Assembly (NCBI GenBank): GCA_028023455.1
Contig: JAQFVV010012536.1
Coordinates: 3,000,001 to 3,064,000, forward strand
DNA from: Epiperipatus broadwayi
Taxonomy: Eukaryota; Onychophora; Udeonychophora; Euonychophora; Peripatidae
DNA: 64,000 bases
Direction: 5' to 3'
The position numbers were made by a program, and so were the translations under genes. How positions within the stretch are numbered: position 1 is the first letter of the stretch; each line of letters begins with the position of its first letter. Under the pieces are notes generated by a model. That model was not told where the DNA came from, did not search any database, and saw only the letters and a list, made by a program, of their open reading frames with translations. Shown here one piece after another: positions 34,921-47,232 of the stretch.

Positions 34921-36256
34921 TTCTCCATTTTAAATAAAAGTAATATTTTTGATAGATTCATCTAAAAACTTTTCAATCTATGAAACTTTATAAGAATACT
35001 CTTCTTTTATTTCAGTTTTGGAATTCCCTTTTATTGCCGGCTTTTTTATTCAATTAACAGCGAGAAGTCATCGTACATATTGTTTGCATTCATTTTCTCG
35101 TGTGAAAATAACCATATTTACTTTTTTCCTAAATTTGAATTTATTAACATTAATCTCATCATTATTTCCCCTCCCTCTTCTCAAAAATCTAAATCATCTG
35201 CCAAGCTAAGCTATCTGATAAAAGAAGAGTAATCATTTTTAGCGCTTTGAAACCTTATTAACAGAAATCAAATGGTTTACCGCTCAGGAATTCATAAGAA
35301 GTTTGAGTAATAACACATCCTGATCTGTGATTCATGGAACATAACCCCTACCCCCAGAGTCTGTCCTTCTACCGCTGTATTAATCCATGCAGGGCCTTAG
35401 AAGAAAGGTCCACACATATCTTTGAATTTGTGATCAACGATAGACACAATCACTCATTAAAAAAATTTTACTAATTACTCCAAAAAACATCATCACATAT
35501 TAAAATTATAATAAACTTGTCAAAATGTCTTGAATTGTTTTGCTTTCTTTTAGAGCAAGCTCTCAAATTCTTGAGAAACCTCAATGGTAAGATTGAACAA
35601 TAAGTTCTAACAAAACATCAGCATATTTATTTATCTATCAAAAATCGAGATGTGATTATCAATCACTACTTTTTAATCCCTAAAATATAGCTTGGAGGAA
35701 TACGTGAAACTACAGGAATTCTCTGCAATTGAATAGATTTGAATTTATCAGTAATATTTAATGAGAATCTAGAAGTGGATTTTTTTTCTTCCAAATAGAA
35801 CAGGAAAATATATAAAAGCTGTTACAGAGATTGGATTTGTCAATAACTCAAAATATAATTTCACTACCAAAGACTCGTCTCAAATCAAGATTCCTTTTTT
35901 TTTGGATGTTCGACCAGGAATCTACAAAGACTTATGATGTAAAAATAAAATTATGATGTTCCAAACAAATATTTTCCAACAGTTGAATTTGATCTTCCTA
36001 GAGGCAACTGGAATCTCATCAAACTAGATTTAGAAATCCATGGTTATGTTCAACTGCTTGATAAAAGAAATTTATCAGCACAGATGTAAATGTGAGCAGC
36101 ACAAACTATGAACCACATGGTTAATGATTCCAAACCTATGACTACAGTGGGAAAATTGAAGGACTTAATAAAGTCATTGGTGAATCTATTTCCTGGTTGG
36201 AATCCTTATATGTTCCTTTATATTTTTTAATGGTTAAGCTAACAAAAAAATCCATA
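34921..36256. other. No gene recognised; SINE on the minus strand at about 35255-35400
   Basis: The minus strand at 35400-35275 has a SINE-like head (TACAGCGGTAGAAGGACAGA), a B-box-like GATTCATGGAAC inverse, and AACTTCTTATGAATTCCTGA. The rest is AT-rich with no gene. Confidence 0.45.
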
Positions 36257-36264
36257 CACTAAAT

Positions 36265-37472
36265 CAGTGGTCTTCAACTTTTCACCCCTGTGGCCCGGTA
36301 AAAATAAGGATAAGATTTCACGGACCGGCAGAAGTTTACAGATAAATTTTCTTAAAGATGTAACCTGCTTAGCCTTAGATAAGCATAATTGTTATAACTG
36401 ACCAAAATAGCATACTAGTTATTGTGTATTGTAATGGTGTTGCTTACCTTCACATGTTGAACACTCTTTCTCAAGTTGCGCAATCATTCTGCTACAGAAA
36501 ACAAGTACAATAACAATCGTTCTCATTAATGTGCTTGCATTTTACGTTTATTATTTCATTATTAAAAGATGAGAGAATAAAATGTTATTCACCTGAATGT
36601 TGAAAAAGTCAAAAGTTTTGATGGGGGGGGGGAACTGGGTTGAAAAATACTGGGGAACTGGGTTGAAAAATACTTTGTCATCACTGAGACAAAAGATAGA
36701 CACCAAAGTTATTTTTTGTTTGTTTCTATTATTTGGTTTTAAAAATAAAAGTTTTAGTATTTTAGCGATATACAAATAAAGCCAAAAAAAATATCGCCTT
36801 ATAGGCCAAAAAAAAGTGGGCATATTTTTAAACAAAAAAAAAAGAAAATGAAACTTAAAAAAGTCAAAAGTTTTGATCTTACTTTATTTTGAGGTGGTGA
36901 GGGTGTATATACTTTGTAAAAGTTAAAGACCGAACTTATTTTTTGGTTTTTATTTTTAAAAAAAGGTATTAGAGACCGAACTTATTTTTTGGTTTTTATT
37001 TTTAAAAAAAGGTAATAAAAATTGATTTCAAAAATAAAGTTAAATCCAAAAAAAAAATCGTATAGCCAAAAAAAACACTAAAAATGAAATATTAAAAGAG
37101 AGAGTAGAAAAAATTTAAGAGATCAAAAAAAAGTCACATTACATTTTATTATTTTAACAATGCTGACAAGCGGCTGTGATTGGCTATCAAAAGACAACCG
37201 GGGGTTTGTATAACAAAAAACTTTGTTCTACACCCCCAATAAATGTCTATGATGAATAGAAAAACAAATTAACTTATATATTGATTGATTAGATTTTGTT
37301 TTTGTTCTGTTTATTTTTTTTTAATCGGGTAAAAATGCGATGAAAAAATAAATAAAAATTATTTATATTGATTAAAAGTTTAAAATTTTATTATTTTGTT
37401 ATTACAAACTTTTCCCAGTCTAGCGCACAGACCTCCAGAAAAGTTCTGCGGCCCGGTGGTTGAAGACCACTG
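36265..37472. mobile_element. hAT-like non-autonomous element with perfect 8-bp target duplication
   Basis: Terminal inverted repeats CAGTGGTCTTCAAC (14 bp, perfect) with GGCCCGG inside each end, flanked by CACTAAAT at 36257-36264 and 37473-37480. Both features are diagnostic of hAT transposons. The interior (1.2 kb) lacks a transposase. It has two short tandem duplications: GGAACTGGGTTGAAAAATAC twice near 36631-36676, and AGACCGAACTTATTTTTTGG twice near 36927-37000. Confidence 0.85.
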
Positions 37473-37547
37473 CACTAAATAATGTAAAACAATACGTTCT
37501 TATAAAGTCATGATTATTTATTAAGCATGTAGGAAGTATGTAAATAC

Positions 37548-37965
37548 TTTTTAGAGAAAGGTTTTAATCATTATCATATGTGCCTTGAACATTTATAATA
37601 ATCAAATGATGTCTTTTTTTTTTATTAAAGAGGGATCTCTCAAACCTCACACAAGATAGCAACATTATAAAGATAAGAATGGCTGTCTTATCTGTAACCT
37701 AAATTCCTACTTATATAGGAAATATTGGTAAAAATAAAAGAGTAACAGCTTCACACTGCCATATCAAAATACTTCAGATTGGCCTATATAAGTGGGACTT
37801 TAGGTTAAAGATAAGATGGCCATTCTTATTTTTTAAAGTCACTATCTTGTGTCAAGGTTTGAGTGATCCTCTATAGTCAAAAAAAAAAAAATTGTTTGAC
37901 TATTGTAAACTTTTAAGGCGCATATGATAAGGGTTAAAACCTTTCTCTAAAAAGTATAATACATT
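37548..37965. repeat. Foldback (MITE-like) repeat, about 420 bp
   Basis: Long inverted repeat. AGAGAAAGGTTTTAATCATT and ACACAAGATAGCAACATTAT at left have inverse partners at right (AAGGGTTAAAACCTTTCTCT; AAGTCACTATCTTGTGTCAA), and the T-run/A-run pair lies between. No ORF. Family unknown. Confidence 0.65.
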
Positions 37966-39075
37966 CTTGTAACACATAGTTCATTTGTACATAACTTTTA
38001 AATAGACATTTTCAGGGCAAAAAACTCTCCAATAGTCACTGATGCTGAAAGCAACAATGATGACAAAAGCATTACTCAACTAGGATCACCAACTTCTGGG
38101 TGATAAATGTTTGAGATGTGGGTCACCCTTGTTTCACCTTCCAGATAATAATTACTAAATACCCATTTGCCAACCAATATTGGATATCTGGTTGAATATA
38201 AATATGGCTATCTGAAAAATCCTAAACCTGATAAGAGTCTACAAATGTCTTTACCTGGTTTGGATTTGAACCCAGGTAATATTTATGGCAAGATGTAAGG
38301 GCTACCATTGCACTGTAATGCACTTTTGTTTATGCGTATACTTATAAATGAACATTACTATATAAAACACTAATATAAAAGCAATAATTTTGGCTCCTAA
38401 GAATGTAACTTTTACAAATATAATTTCGGGGTTAGTTCGATATCATAATTGACAATGATTGTGATTATGATATTGAAAACATGATAAGTGACTTATGTAA
38501 CGAATATTTTTTATAGCATTTATGTTAAGTTCTCTATCTATAGATTAATTAGGCAATAAAATATTATAATCAAGCATGTTATTTTCCTATTGTTTATCAT
38601 TCTTTTATCGAAATTTAGGTTAGTATTTAATTTTAGAGCCATATTATATTCTTTAAGATGCACATTGACACTATCAGTAACTAAACTTTTTATGTACATT
38701 TCAGTATTAATTTAATAAGATTATACACACTGTGTATAGATGGTTCAATGAATAGAATAGTCTGCTAATAAGCCGAATCTCTGAAAAAATGGAGAGGCAA
38801 AAAAACATCACCAACCAAGATGCAATTAATAAGGCCTGTCAGTAACATGTTAGTGCTCGAAAATCATTTGGACACTTGAAAAACAATCATATAATCAAAT
38901 AGATGACACTAATCATCAAATTGCTATTGACTTTTGAAATCATGAGAGGTAACATGCCTTAATATTAATAAATAAATAAAATATAAAACAATTCTAAATA
39001 GTCTACTGCAGGGTAAAAGTATTTTAAGATGCCTCCACAGAGAAACCATTTTGAATAAATAGTCACTTGGTAGGC
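37966..39075. other. No gene recognised; tRNA-like SINE remnant on the minus strand at about 38240-38330
   Basis: The minus strand near 38330-38245 reads CAGTGCAATGGTAGCCCTTA and then ACCTGGGTTCAAATCC (B-box-like). The rest is AT-rich without a gene. Confidence 0.4.
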
Positions 39076-39083
39076 CATGGGAT

Positions 39084-39428
39084 AAGCCAATAACCATCAC
39101 ATGATCACCATTTCTTATGCTTGCTTATAACTGTTATTAAAACAGCAAAACTCTCCATGCAGTATTGCCACTCAGTGCAAGCCAGAGTAATCAATGGATA
39201 CCAGAAGTTTGTGCATAAAACCCCCATCTAGTGCTCCTAAGATCTAGGTGAAGTGCTCACAGATCCAAAGCTCCTCACTGACGAAGGCCACAAGCCAGAA
39301 ACTAGTCTGGGAATATTGGATGACTAGGGACTAGATGGGGCTTTTATGTGCAAGCCTTCTGGCATCCATTGATTACTCTGGCTTGCACTGAGTGGACTAC
39401 TGTATGGAGAGTTTTGCCTGTTTTAGAT
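39084..39428. mobile_element. F1 foldback with plus-strand hammerhead-like motif, tail on the left
   Basis: Tail (AACCATCACATGATCACCAT) then arm GCAAAACTCTCCATGCAGTA, and the right arm ends GTATGGAGAGTTTTGCCTG. Ribozyme order at 39272-39313: TCCTCA, CTGACGA (39278-39284), AGGC-CACAA-GCCA, GAAA, CTAGTC, TGGGAATATT. Stem I pairs TCCTCA with TGGGAA except the outermost position. Stem III ACTAGT is palindromic and the triplet is GTC. CATGGGAT flanks at 39076-39083 and 39429-39436 may be the target duplication. Confidence 0.75.
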
Positions 39429-39436
39429 CATGGGAT

Positions 39437-41112
39437 GTTTGAACATTTGAAATAGTGAGCTTCAATACAGAAACTTTAAACCCTCTTGAGACTATTATTC
39501 TACCCAACATTAAACCTCATAAGGCCCATAAAGATAATGAAAGTCATTCCTCTCTAGCTTACACTTGATGTTTGAGCATGTTTAATGTTTTTCCTTCCTG
39601 TCCCAAGCTGAATAACAATTTCAATTATTGGACTGTTAACGAAACTGGACCTGATCCAACTATCCTAATAGAATAATCTGAGGCTCGCTTAAAAATCTTT
39701 TCTACCTAAAAAAGGCAGAATTAAATTCAAAGTCATGGGAATAAAAGACAGATACCAAGAGGCTATCCTAGTATGAGGTAGTTTAATTTAAAGTATATTC
39801 AGCAATACTAATAATTTAGGGGGGGGGGGATAGTACTAATAAATACTGAATTTGGAAGAGGGCTGATACTAAGCCAACAATACTTTCTGATTTAATTTGC
39901 CTTAGTTTCATTCCGTTAAGTGGTCGGCCCTTCTACACACACTTTATATCAAAAAAAGTTTATCTTATTATTTATTTAAAATTAAATAATTTTCAAAAAG
40001 AAAGAATTACCTATACTTAGTATTCGAGTGACTCATAAAGATTAATATTATTATTATTATTTTGTTTGTGATTGCAAGTCGAAAGTTTTGAGTTAATATC
40101 AACTATGATAACTTGGTGAAGATTGTGATACAGCACAGAGATTATGCTACTAATAAAGTTCAATATTCATGATAACTGTCTTAAAATGTAGATAAAACAA
40201 ATAGATAGTCCCAAATAGATTGCTTCAATTAATCTAATGCATAATCCTACAGAAAATAAAAAGATTAACAATGTTTGCTGGCTTTGCTAATCAATCACTT
40301 CCACAAACATCACACATATAAGCATATATACAATTATTTTTTAATCATTACAAATCTCTTACACTTCAAAATCTTTTATCAGCAAGTCATTGAAAGGTTA
40401 TCTAAAAAAATTATTTTTAGCAATGTCGAGCAAATATTTGTATTATTTTTTTTTACTAAAAGTATTTAATTTTAATATCCTTTATCGTACATAATATAGA
40501 CTGGGTATCCATGTTAAATTCTCAGGAGGGAGAGGGGGGTTTGAGTTAACCAGATAATATATAATAGTCTACATAAACTTATTAATAACATCGCCACCTA
40601 TATTTTGCTCTCAGAATTAATATGGAAACTATTCTTTATATCTTAATAATATTAAGAGTCCAATTCATAATATTTTACATTTTGATGATCCTTTTTTAAA
40701 GTTTTATCCTCATAAACAATTAATCAGTGACTAATGCACACGCACACACCTAATAAATAGTTTACACATACATATATATATATATATTTCTTAAAAATCG
40801 TCATCATGGCTATGTCATTAAAAAATACAAACCCATCTTTTTTTTAATTAAAATTGTTAGCAAAAATACTTTTCAAAAAATTGCATAAGATAAAATTAGC
40901 AAAAAAATAATAATTCAACATTAGTTGAGTGAATAAAATAATATACAGTATTTAGCCAATCAAATTATCCAGATTTCATGTATCCTTGAAAAATGTCTCG
41001 CACTGATCTGTCTGCCTATGCATGCATTTCATATAAATCAATGCTCGTTAGATGAGCTGAGATGTGAAACTTTGAACACCCACATGAAATTTCCAATTTA
41101 TGTCTAATTATG
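39437..41112. other. No gene recognised
   Basis: AT-rich with a G-run at about 39820 and TA repeats near 40775. No exon or element boundary I can support. Confidence 0.4.
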
Positions 41113-41114
41113 GC

Positions 41115-41250
41115 CAATAACCAGATGGTTTACTTCAGTTGTAGAGTGTGATTCTGGAATACAAGGACCTTGGATCAAACCCAGTTCTGACATTTCCAGC
41201 ACTTGAATTTCTTACAAATTTCCAGGCAGTAAAACCATTCAATTATTTTA
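41115..41250 (+). repeat. Solo tRNA-derived SINE
   Basis: Head GATGGTTTACTTCAGTTGTA, B-box-like TTGGATCAAACCCAGT, then CACTTGAATTTCTTACAAAT and GGCAGTAAAACCATT. It is directly followed by the F2 arm at about 41255. Confidence 0.6.
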
Positions 41251-41254
41251 TTTA

Positions 41255-41545
41255 ATCAATGGTATGGATGGTTGAAGAGTTGGAGGTTGAAGTGGGTTGA
41301 AGCCTGTCCATTATAAGTGTAAGGATTTGCTATCTTAATATAAATTGAGCAATGATTATATATATGTATGGGAGATGGTAGTCTGGACCAACTGATGAGT
41401 GCTGGTTTAGCACGAAATACATATATTGGTGATTATTTATTTTTTCTGCATGTGTGTGGTCATGTGTATCAGTAGTATGGGTAATGTGGATAGTGAAGGG
41501 GTTTGAAAGTCTGGGTTCAAATCCCCTATATTTTAATAACCAATT
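41255..41545 (+). mobile_element. F2 single arm with the best-preserved hammerhead motif
   Basis: The ribozyme core is 41388-41429: CCAA (stem I), CTGATGA (41392-41398), GTGCT-GGTTT-AGCAC (five perfect stem II pairs), GAAA (41414-41417), TACATATA (three-pair stem III with loop CA; ATA triplet), TTGG (stem I). Every conserved position of a hammerhead is present. Flanks are F2 arm sequence: AGCCTGTCCATTATAAGTGT upstream, GTGTGGTCATGTGTATCAGT and GTTCAAATCCCC downstream. Only one arm remains. Confidence 0.75.
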
Positions 41546-41549
41546 GATT

Positions 41550-42056
41550 TTGAAACTTGAATGTTTCTAGAATGTCATACGTATATAAAATATTCAATTC
41601 AATAACGTGGAAATAATTCGTATTCACGTTTAAAATTGTTTATTTGGAGTACGGATTTTTTTTTAACGGTTTAAATATTAGCCAACATCATATAGAAACA
41701 TATAGAGTATCCATAATCTTTAATTATGTGATTCATGATTTGGGTTTGTCCATATTTACAGTGATTGTTAAATTCCATTTACAGCCATATTAAAATATTA
41801 ACAGATTAGAGGTGTAATAGCATAAGGGATATATGTGATTACTGACTATTCGACTGATACTAAAATGTTCAAGCTTCAAAATCAAACTAGTCACAATTAA
41901 GACAAAAGTTCTGATTATCATTTCTATATGTTTAAAGCTCTCTAACTTGCCTGATAATCATAGATTTGTTATATGAAATACATGTATAGGGAGAAAAGTT
42001 GATTCAAGACATTTTTCACATTGGAACAGTTTGAGATTTCTAACAAACTTTAGAAG
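41550..42056. other. No gene recognised
   Basis: AT-rich with no recognisable feature. Confidence 0.35.
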
Positions 42057-42545
42057 TGACAAACTCTCCATACAGTAGTGCCACCCAATGCAAGCCATAG
42101 CAATCAATGGATGAAAGGTTTGTGCATAAAATCCCTAACTAGTGCCTAGTCACCCATTATCCCCAGACTAGCTTGTGGCTTTCATCAGTGAGGAGCCTTG
42201 GATCTGAAAGCACTCCACTTAGATCTTACAATCTAATGCAATCCTCTACCAGCTGCCTTTTACTTTTTTGATTAACTATAAAGCTATGAGTTCAAAACAA
42301 AAACAATGTTTTCAATCCAAGCTCACTCGCTTGTATAGTCATGCAGATGTCAACCCAATTCAGAATCTATACAGTTTGATATCTTTGGTTCTTTAATAAC
42401 CATAGTCATCATCATCCCATGGACTGGAATAGTAGTAAACCACTAAACATCATGTGATCACCATTGATGCTTACACAGGCTTTTAAAACAGCTGTTTAAC
42501 AGCTTGTGTAAGCATAGGAAATGGTGATTATGTGACGTTTAGTGG
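42057..42545. mobile_element. F1 element, long version
   Basis: Arm CAAACTCTCCATACAGTAGT running inward. The minus-strand core region is near 42190-42160 (CTGATGA present, but the stem II loop and GAAA are deleted). The interior includes GTTTTCAATCCAAGCTCACT. The copy ends with two facing tails (ACTAAACATCATGTGATCAC; GCTTGTGTAAGCATAGGAAA). Confidence 0.65.
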
Positions 42546-43310
42546 TTTAAACTTTAGAGAAGTCTGTGGCAAATTTGAAAGATTTGATTATGTTAATTAT
42601 CAAGGACTCTATTCTATTTATTATATAGTAAATAAATATCTCAAACATTTCAGAATGTAATTTAGAAATCATATAGATGGTTTAAAAATTCATAATCTTA
42701 TGTAATTCCACAAATTATGCCATCTTGTACATGGTCGGCCATCGGGTCTCATACAATAAAAATTGCAAATTAAGGTTTGAAAATAATGATGATGATCAAT
42801 GTTTTTTTAACAGGGTTAAAAAAACAATGGAAAAATTAGTTAATTTAAATTAAGACTAACTATTTAACCATAAATAAAGATTCAATTGTGTGAAGATCTA
42901 ATTATATGATATATAATTACCAGTAATACGCTTCCGATGTCAAATGTGTTAATAATGAGAAAAATGTAAATAAACTTTCCTAAATAAATATTCAACACTT
43001 CATTTTTATGCAATAATTAATAATCATTACTTCTGCAACCTAATAATCTCAATTAATCTTAAAAGCTTTAAATGGTAAAAAATATGTCATATTTTGTCAG
43101 ATTAATCAAATCTGTTTCTGTGTAAGTGGTAGATATTTGAGGAATATAGGTTCTTGATTATAAAAAAAATTTCAAACAATTTTATCCAATATGAAAACAG
43201 TATTTCAGACACCATGGTAACTGAAAATGACCAATAGATATCAATGTAACTTATCATATATAAATTTTCCAATTTCATTATTAAAACGTTATTTGATTGG
43301 CCACTGATTA
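42546..43310. other. No gene recognised
   Basis: AT-rich with no recognisable feature. Confidence 0.35.
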
Positions 43311-43329
43311 TATACTTAGAATTATTTTG

Positions 43330-44115
43330 AAAACCAGGCATTCTTCACAAACCTGGGAGCTTAATTGTAAGTATAGAGGATTTGAACTCAGATTTTCAAG
43401 CACACTTCAACTATCCCCACTATCTCATACAACCAATACATGTGACCACACACATGTAGAAAAGATAAATAATCACCAATATACATATTTCATGCTAAAC
43501 AAGCACTCATCAGTTGGTCCAGATTATCATCACATATATATATATAATCAGTGCTCAGTTTATATTAAGATAGCAAATCCTCATACTTTAATGGGAAGGC
43601 TTCAATCTACTGCAGCCTCCAACTTTTCAGCCATGAATATCATTGAAAATCTGATGATGAAAACCCAAATCCCATGCTAATGCCAATATTATTGGCATTC
43701 CCATGTCGACCGGTCCATTCCTCTTCTATGTATTTAAATGGATAAGGTCCTATACATGAGGGGGTCAGTGACTTGAGATCGACATGGGCATGGCAATAAT
43801 ATTGGCATCAGCATGGGATTTGGGGTTTTCATCATCAGATTTTCAATGATATGGATGGCTGAAAAGTTGGAGGTTGGAGTAGATTGAAGCCTGTCCATTA
43901 AAGTGTGAAGATTTGCTATCTTAATATAAACTGAGCACTGATTATATATATGTGTGGTAGATGATAATCTGGAGCAACTGATGAGTGCTGGTTTAGCATG
44001 AAATACGTGTATTGGTGATTATTTATCTTTTCTACATGTGTGTGAACATGTGTATCGGTTGTATGAGATAGTGTGGATAGTTGAAGGGTGCTTGAAAATC
44101 TGAGTTCAAATCCTC
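43330..44115. mobile_element. F2 inverted dimer, full length, with two hammerhead motifs and 19-bp target duplication
   Basis: About 750 bp of near-perfect palindrome (arms about 365 bp), from AGTATAGAGGATTTGAACTC to its inverse. It is preceded by a left-only stretch of about 40 nt (AAAACCAGGCATTC...). TATACTTAGAATTATTTTG occurs at 43311-43329 and 44116-44134 in direct orientation, a 19-bp duplication. Minus-strand motif 43517-43476: CCAA, CTGATGA, GTGCT-TGTTT-AGCAT, GAAA, TATGTATA, TTGG. Plus-strand motif 43974-44015: GCAA, CTGATGA (43978-43984), GTGCT-GGTTT-AGCAT, GAAA, TACGTGTA, TTGG. The two ribozymes point outward from the centre. No ORF of note. Confidence 0.8.
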
Positions 44116-44134
44116 TATACTTAGAATTATTTTG

Positions 44135-46900
44135 TAATAATAAAATTCATAGTTAAGTAATTATTTCAAATATAAGGTTGAATTTATGAGATTAGCTATA
44201 ATTTTCAAATTATTATCTTTTTAAATAAATGTCTGTTCTACTTCCGTTATTGGTTTATGATTTCTAAAAGATTATGATTTAATTAGATATTATGTTGATT
44301 TCTGATGGCTGTTGATTTACTTTGCAGATATACAATTCATAGTTTTATAATAATCAAAATCACTTAAATTAATTGCTTCACAATATGTCATCAATTCTTA
44401 AATTCATGTCAGGAATCCTAAGACAATCTTGAGTTAATATGACAGCTACTTAGCATCTTTTGGCAAATTGAAAATTGTTTTTAAAAAAAACATAAATCCT
44501 GGATTCAATTTATTACAGAAGTTTGATGTCACTTTCAACCAATGATTAAGTCTATGACATATTGTCATAACTTTTGGTAGCTGTTGGTTATGCATACTGT
44601 AGCCACTAGGCGATGCTGCAGTACCATCAAGAACCACCAAGACACATGCAAGCGATAATTTTTCTATCCTACAATAACTTTTTTTTATATTTGCAGTCCC
44701 ACCAAAGCTAATCCGACTAATCTGGATTATCTGTTACCATTATCGTCTAGGTAATCATATCAAAATATTATTTTTGATCAATACTGCATAATTAACTGGA
44801 TTAGCTATAAACCATCTTTTGAAATAAAGATCATAAGCCTGTTTGAGCATTGGAAAAAAACATTATTAGGTTTATCTGGCCGCACTACTTTTTTGTAGTT
44901 TATTGAAACATAATTGTGGATAGATGAATTTATTGAAATCATTAAATTTTTCTTTTAATTATTCATAAATAGAAAAATAATTTTGAAGTACTGTATTTAA
45001 TATGATGACTGCAGAATGTTTATCTGGTCATTATTTATGAACAATACATCATTTCACCGAACATTCAATATTTTCCAATAAATAACAAATATTTAGAAAA
45101 TTCTATAATATTTTCCTTTTATCTGAAACTTTCTTAAAAATACTGTATACTAAAAAATCAGAATCTTAAATATATTTTAATCCATTCCACGATGAATATT
45201 TATAAAATGGAAACTTTGTACTAAGAATATTATTGTTTTTATTTATAAATCACCAAAATATTTATATAATTATGAATTATTAACCAATTTACCAAACTCT
45301 GTTAACACGTTTACAGGGCCCATGTACAATTGTCATTATGAACATTTGTATTAGCAGTCCACAAGTATATAGGGATTAGCTGATCTAGCGAGTTTTAAAA
45401 TAAAGGTGAACTATTAGTAACCTTTCCCGTACAGATAGTAACTAAATCATATATAAATTTAGCAATGTTTATATCTAAACATACCTTTATTTCTAAAATT
45501 GTTACTTATGCTACCTTTACATATCTGGAAATGTTATTATAACGATCACATGGCACAGCAGTCTGCAAAATACAAGGATGCCAAAAGTGTATTAACGGCA
45601 TTTGGTTAATTAATTGATAGATTGGAAATTACATACAATGTCCAAAATACCATATTTAATTACATTACAGATGACTGCACCATTTTTGATATGTATGGAG
45701 CAGATTATAATCTAGCAGCAATATACTTATATATTTAATTTTAACTGAAAACACACAAATCTTATTTAACAACTTAAACGAGTTTATTCACTCCTAATAA
45801 TATATATGATAATAATAATCTCAGTAGTTTAACTGACAACTATCTAGTTGAAACAACAATAATATTGGTCACAGAACAGTTCATATATAATAAATAAATA
45901 GATATATAGAGCTTAACTCTAATTTCACGCTTTATTAACAGTATTTATTTTAATAACCGTTCACTTCCTTCACGGTAATCATTTAACTCCTGTAATTTCC
46001 GATGATCATTCACTAGCGAATATAGTAAGCACCCTGCAGCATACCTTCTTGATTCAGTCTAATCAGATTTGACTGGATCTCTTTCTCCTGCTATATCTGT
46101 TCTGCAACTGCGCTATCAGCTTTCACTCTACTCTTCAAGTTTCACTAGTCTGCTTTTTCATGTTATTTTTTCTTCTACTCACATTAGTTCTTCAGGCATT
46201 TTTAAAACTTCTGCTAATTTGCATATTGTTAGAAATTAATGCTATGCAAATTAGAATATGTGTCTGCTTCTACTTTCTGCATATAATTTCTGCAAACAGT
46301 TACTTTTAGAGTGATTCGACGTTGCGCTGTATACACACACATACATGTGCACATCTTTATTAATAAATACGTAATCAGTACAGAATTATAAAAATATTTT
46401 ATAAAAATTCAGCTGAAAAAGTTTTTTATTTTATCTGCAGTTATTATTTGCCTTTTTCTGTGTAAGCCAGAAAGAAGCAATCGTATATTATTTAATGTTA
46501 ATATTTTAAAAGTTATATATTTTGATATTCAGCAGTAAATTTGTAAAGTTAAAAATGTAGTCTTGATAAAAGTCATTATTTTTGATTGACCCTAAAAATT
46601 AAAATGTTCATCTTTGGGGGCATTTAGGAGTTTTTATTATTTCTGGTGGAGAGATAATAAGGATTCTAGCCTTTTACATGCATGTGAAAATAATTTACCA
46701 AATCAGCAAGATCGTGATTGGATGATCTTTACTTGGATGTCAATAAAGACTGATTAAAATTGAAAGATCCCATCTTTTGCAGACTGTGGCTTACCATTCA
46801 CAGCTATTTCCTAATCCACTATCTCATTCTAAGAGAATAGTCTAGAATCAGCTCAGCATTTACTACTTAGATACTACATGTACCTTCTGGAAAAAATAAA
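44135..46900. other. No gene recognised
   Basis: A long AT-rich stretch. Short open frames (for example near 44.45-44.64 kb) show no domain. I see no exon pairs or repeat ends I can support. Confidence 0.4.
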
Positions 46901-47232
46901 TATATGATCTAATATGTAATAAAATAGTTTACTTCCCGTTATATATAAATAAACACAAAAACTTATAAGCAAAGTTTAAAAGACAAGTTATAAATAGATT
47001 TAATAATAAGCTGAAAGTTTTCGAGGATCCATGCCTCATAATCATAGCTTTCTTAAAAATATATAATAAAATATATGCAAAGATATTTAAATTAGCACGT
47101 TATGTGGCTCATTTCTTTGATATATCAAAGCAAGTGTCTTTTCTATTTATAGCATTAATATTTCCATTAATGTAGAATGCTTCTTTTATTTTTCTCTTAT
47201 GATCACTCGATTTTGTGCATATAATTACAGGA

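Noticed and set aside
36551-36835. 94-codon minus-strand frame inside the hAT element
   Set aside because: Low-complexity, aromatic-rich translation of AT-rich DNA; not a hAT transposase.
43297-43680. 127-codon plus-strand frame
   Set aside because: Lies within the F2 palindrome; its translation is that of the non-coding arm and ribozyme region.
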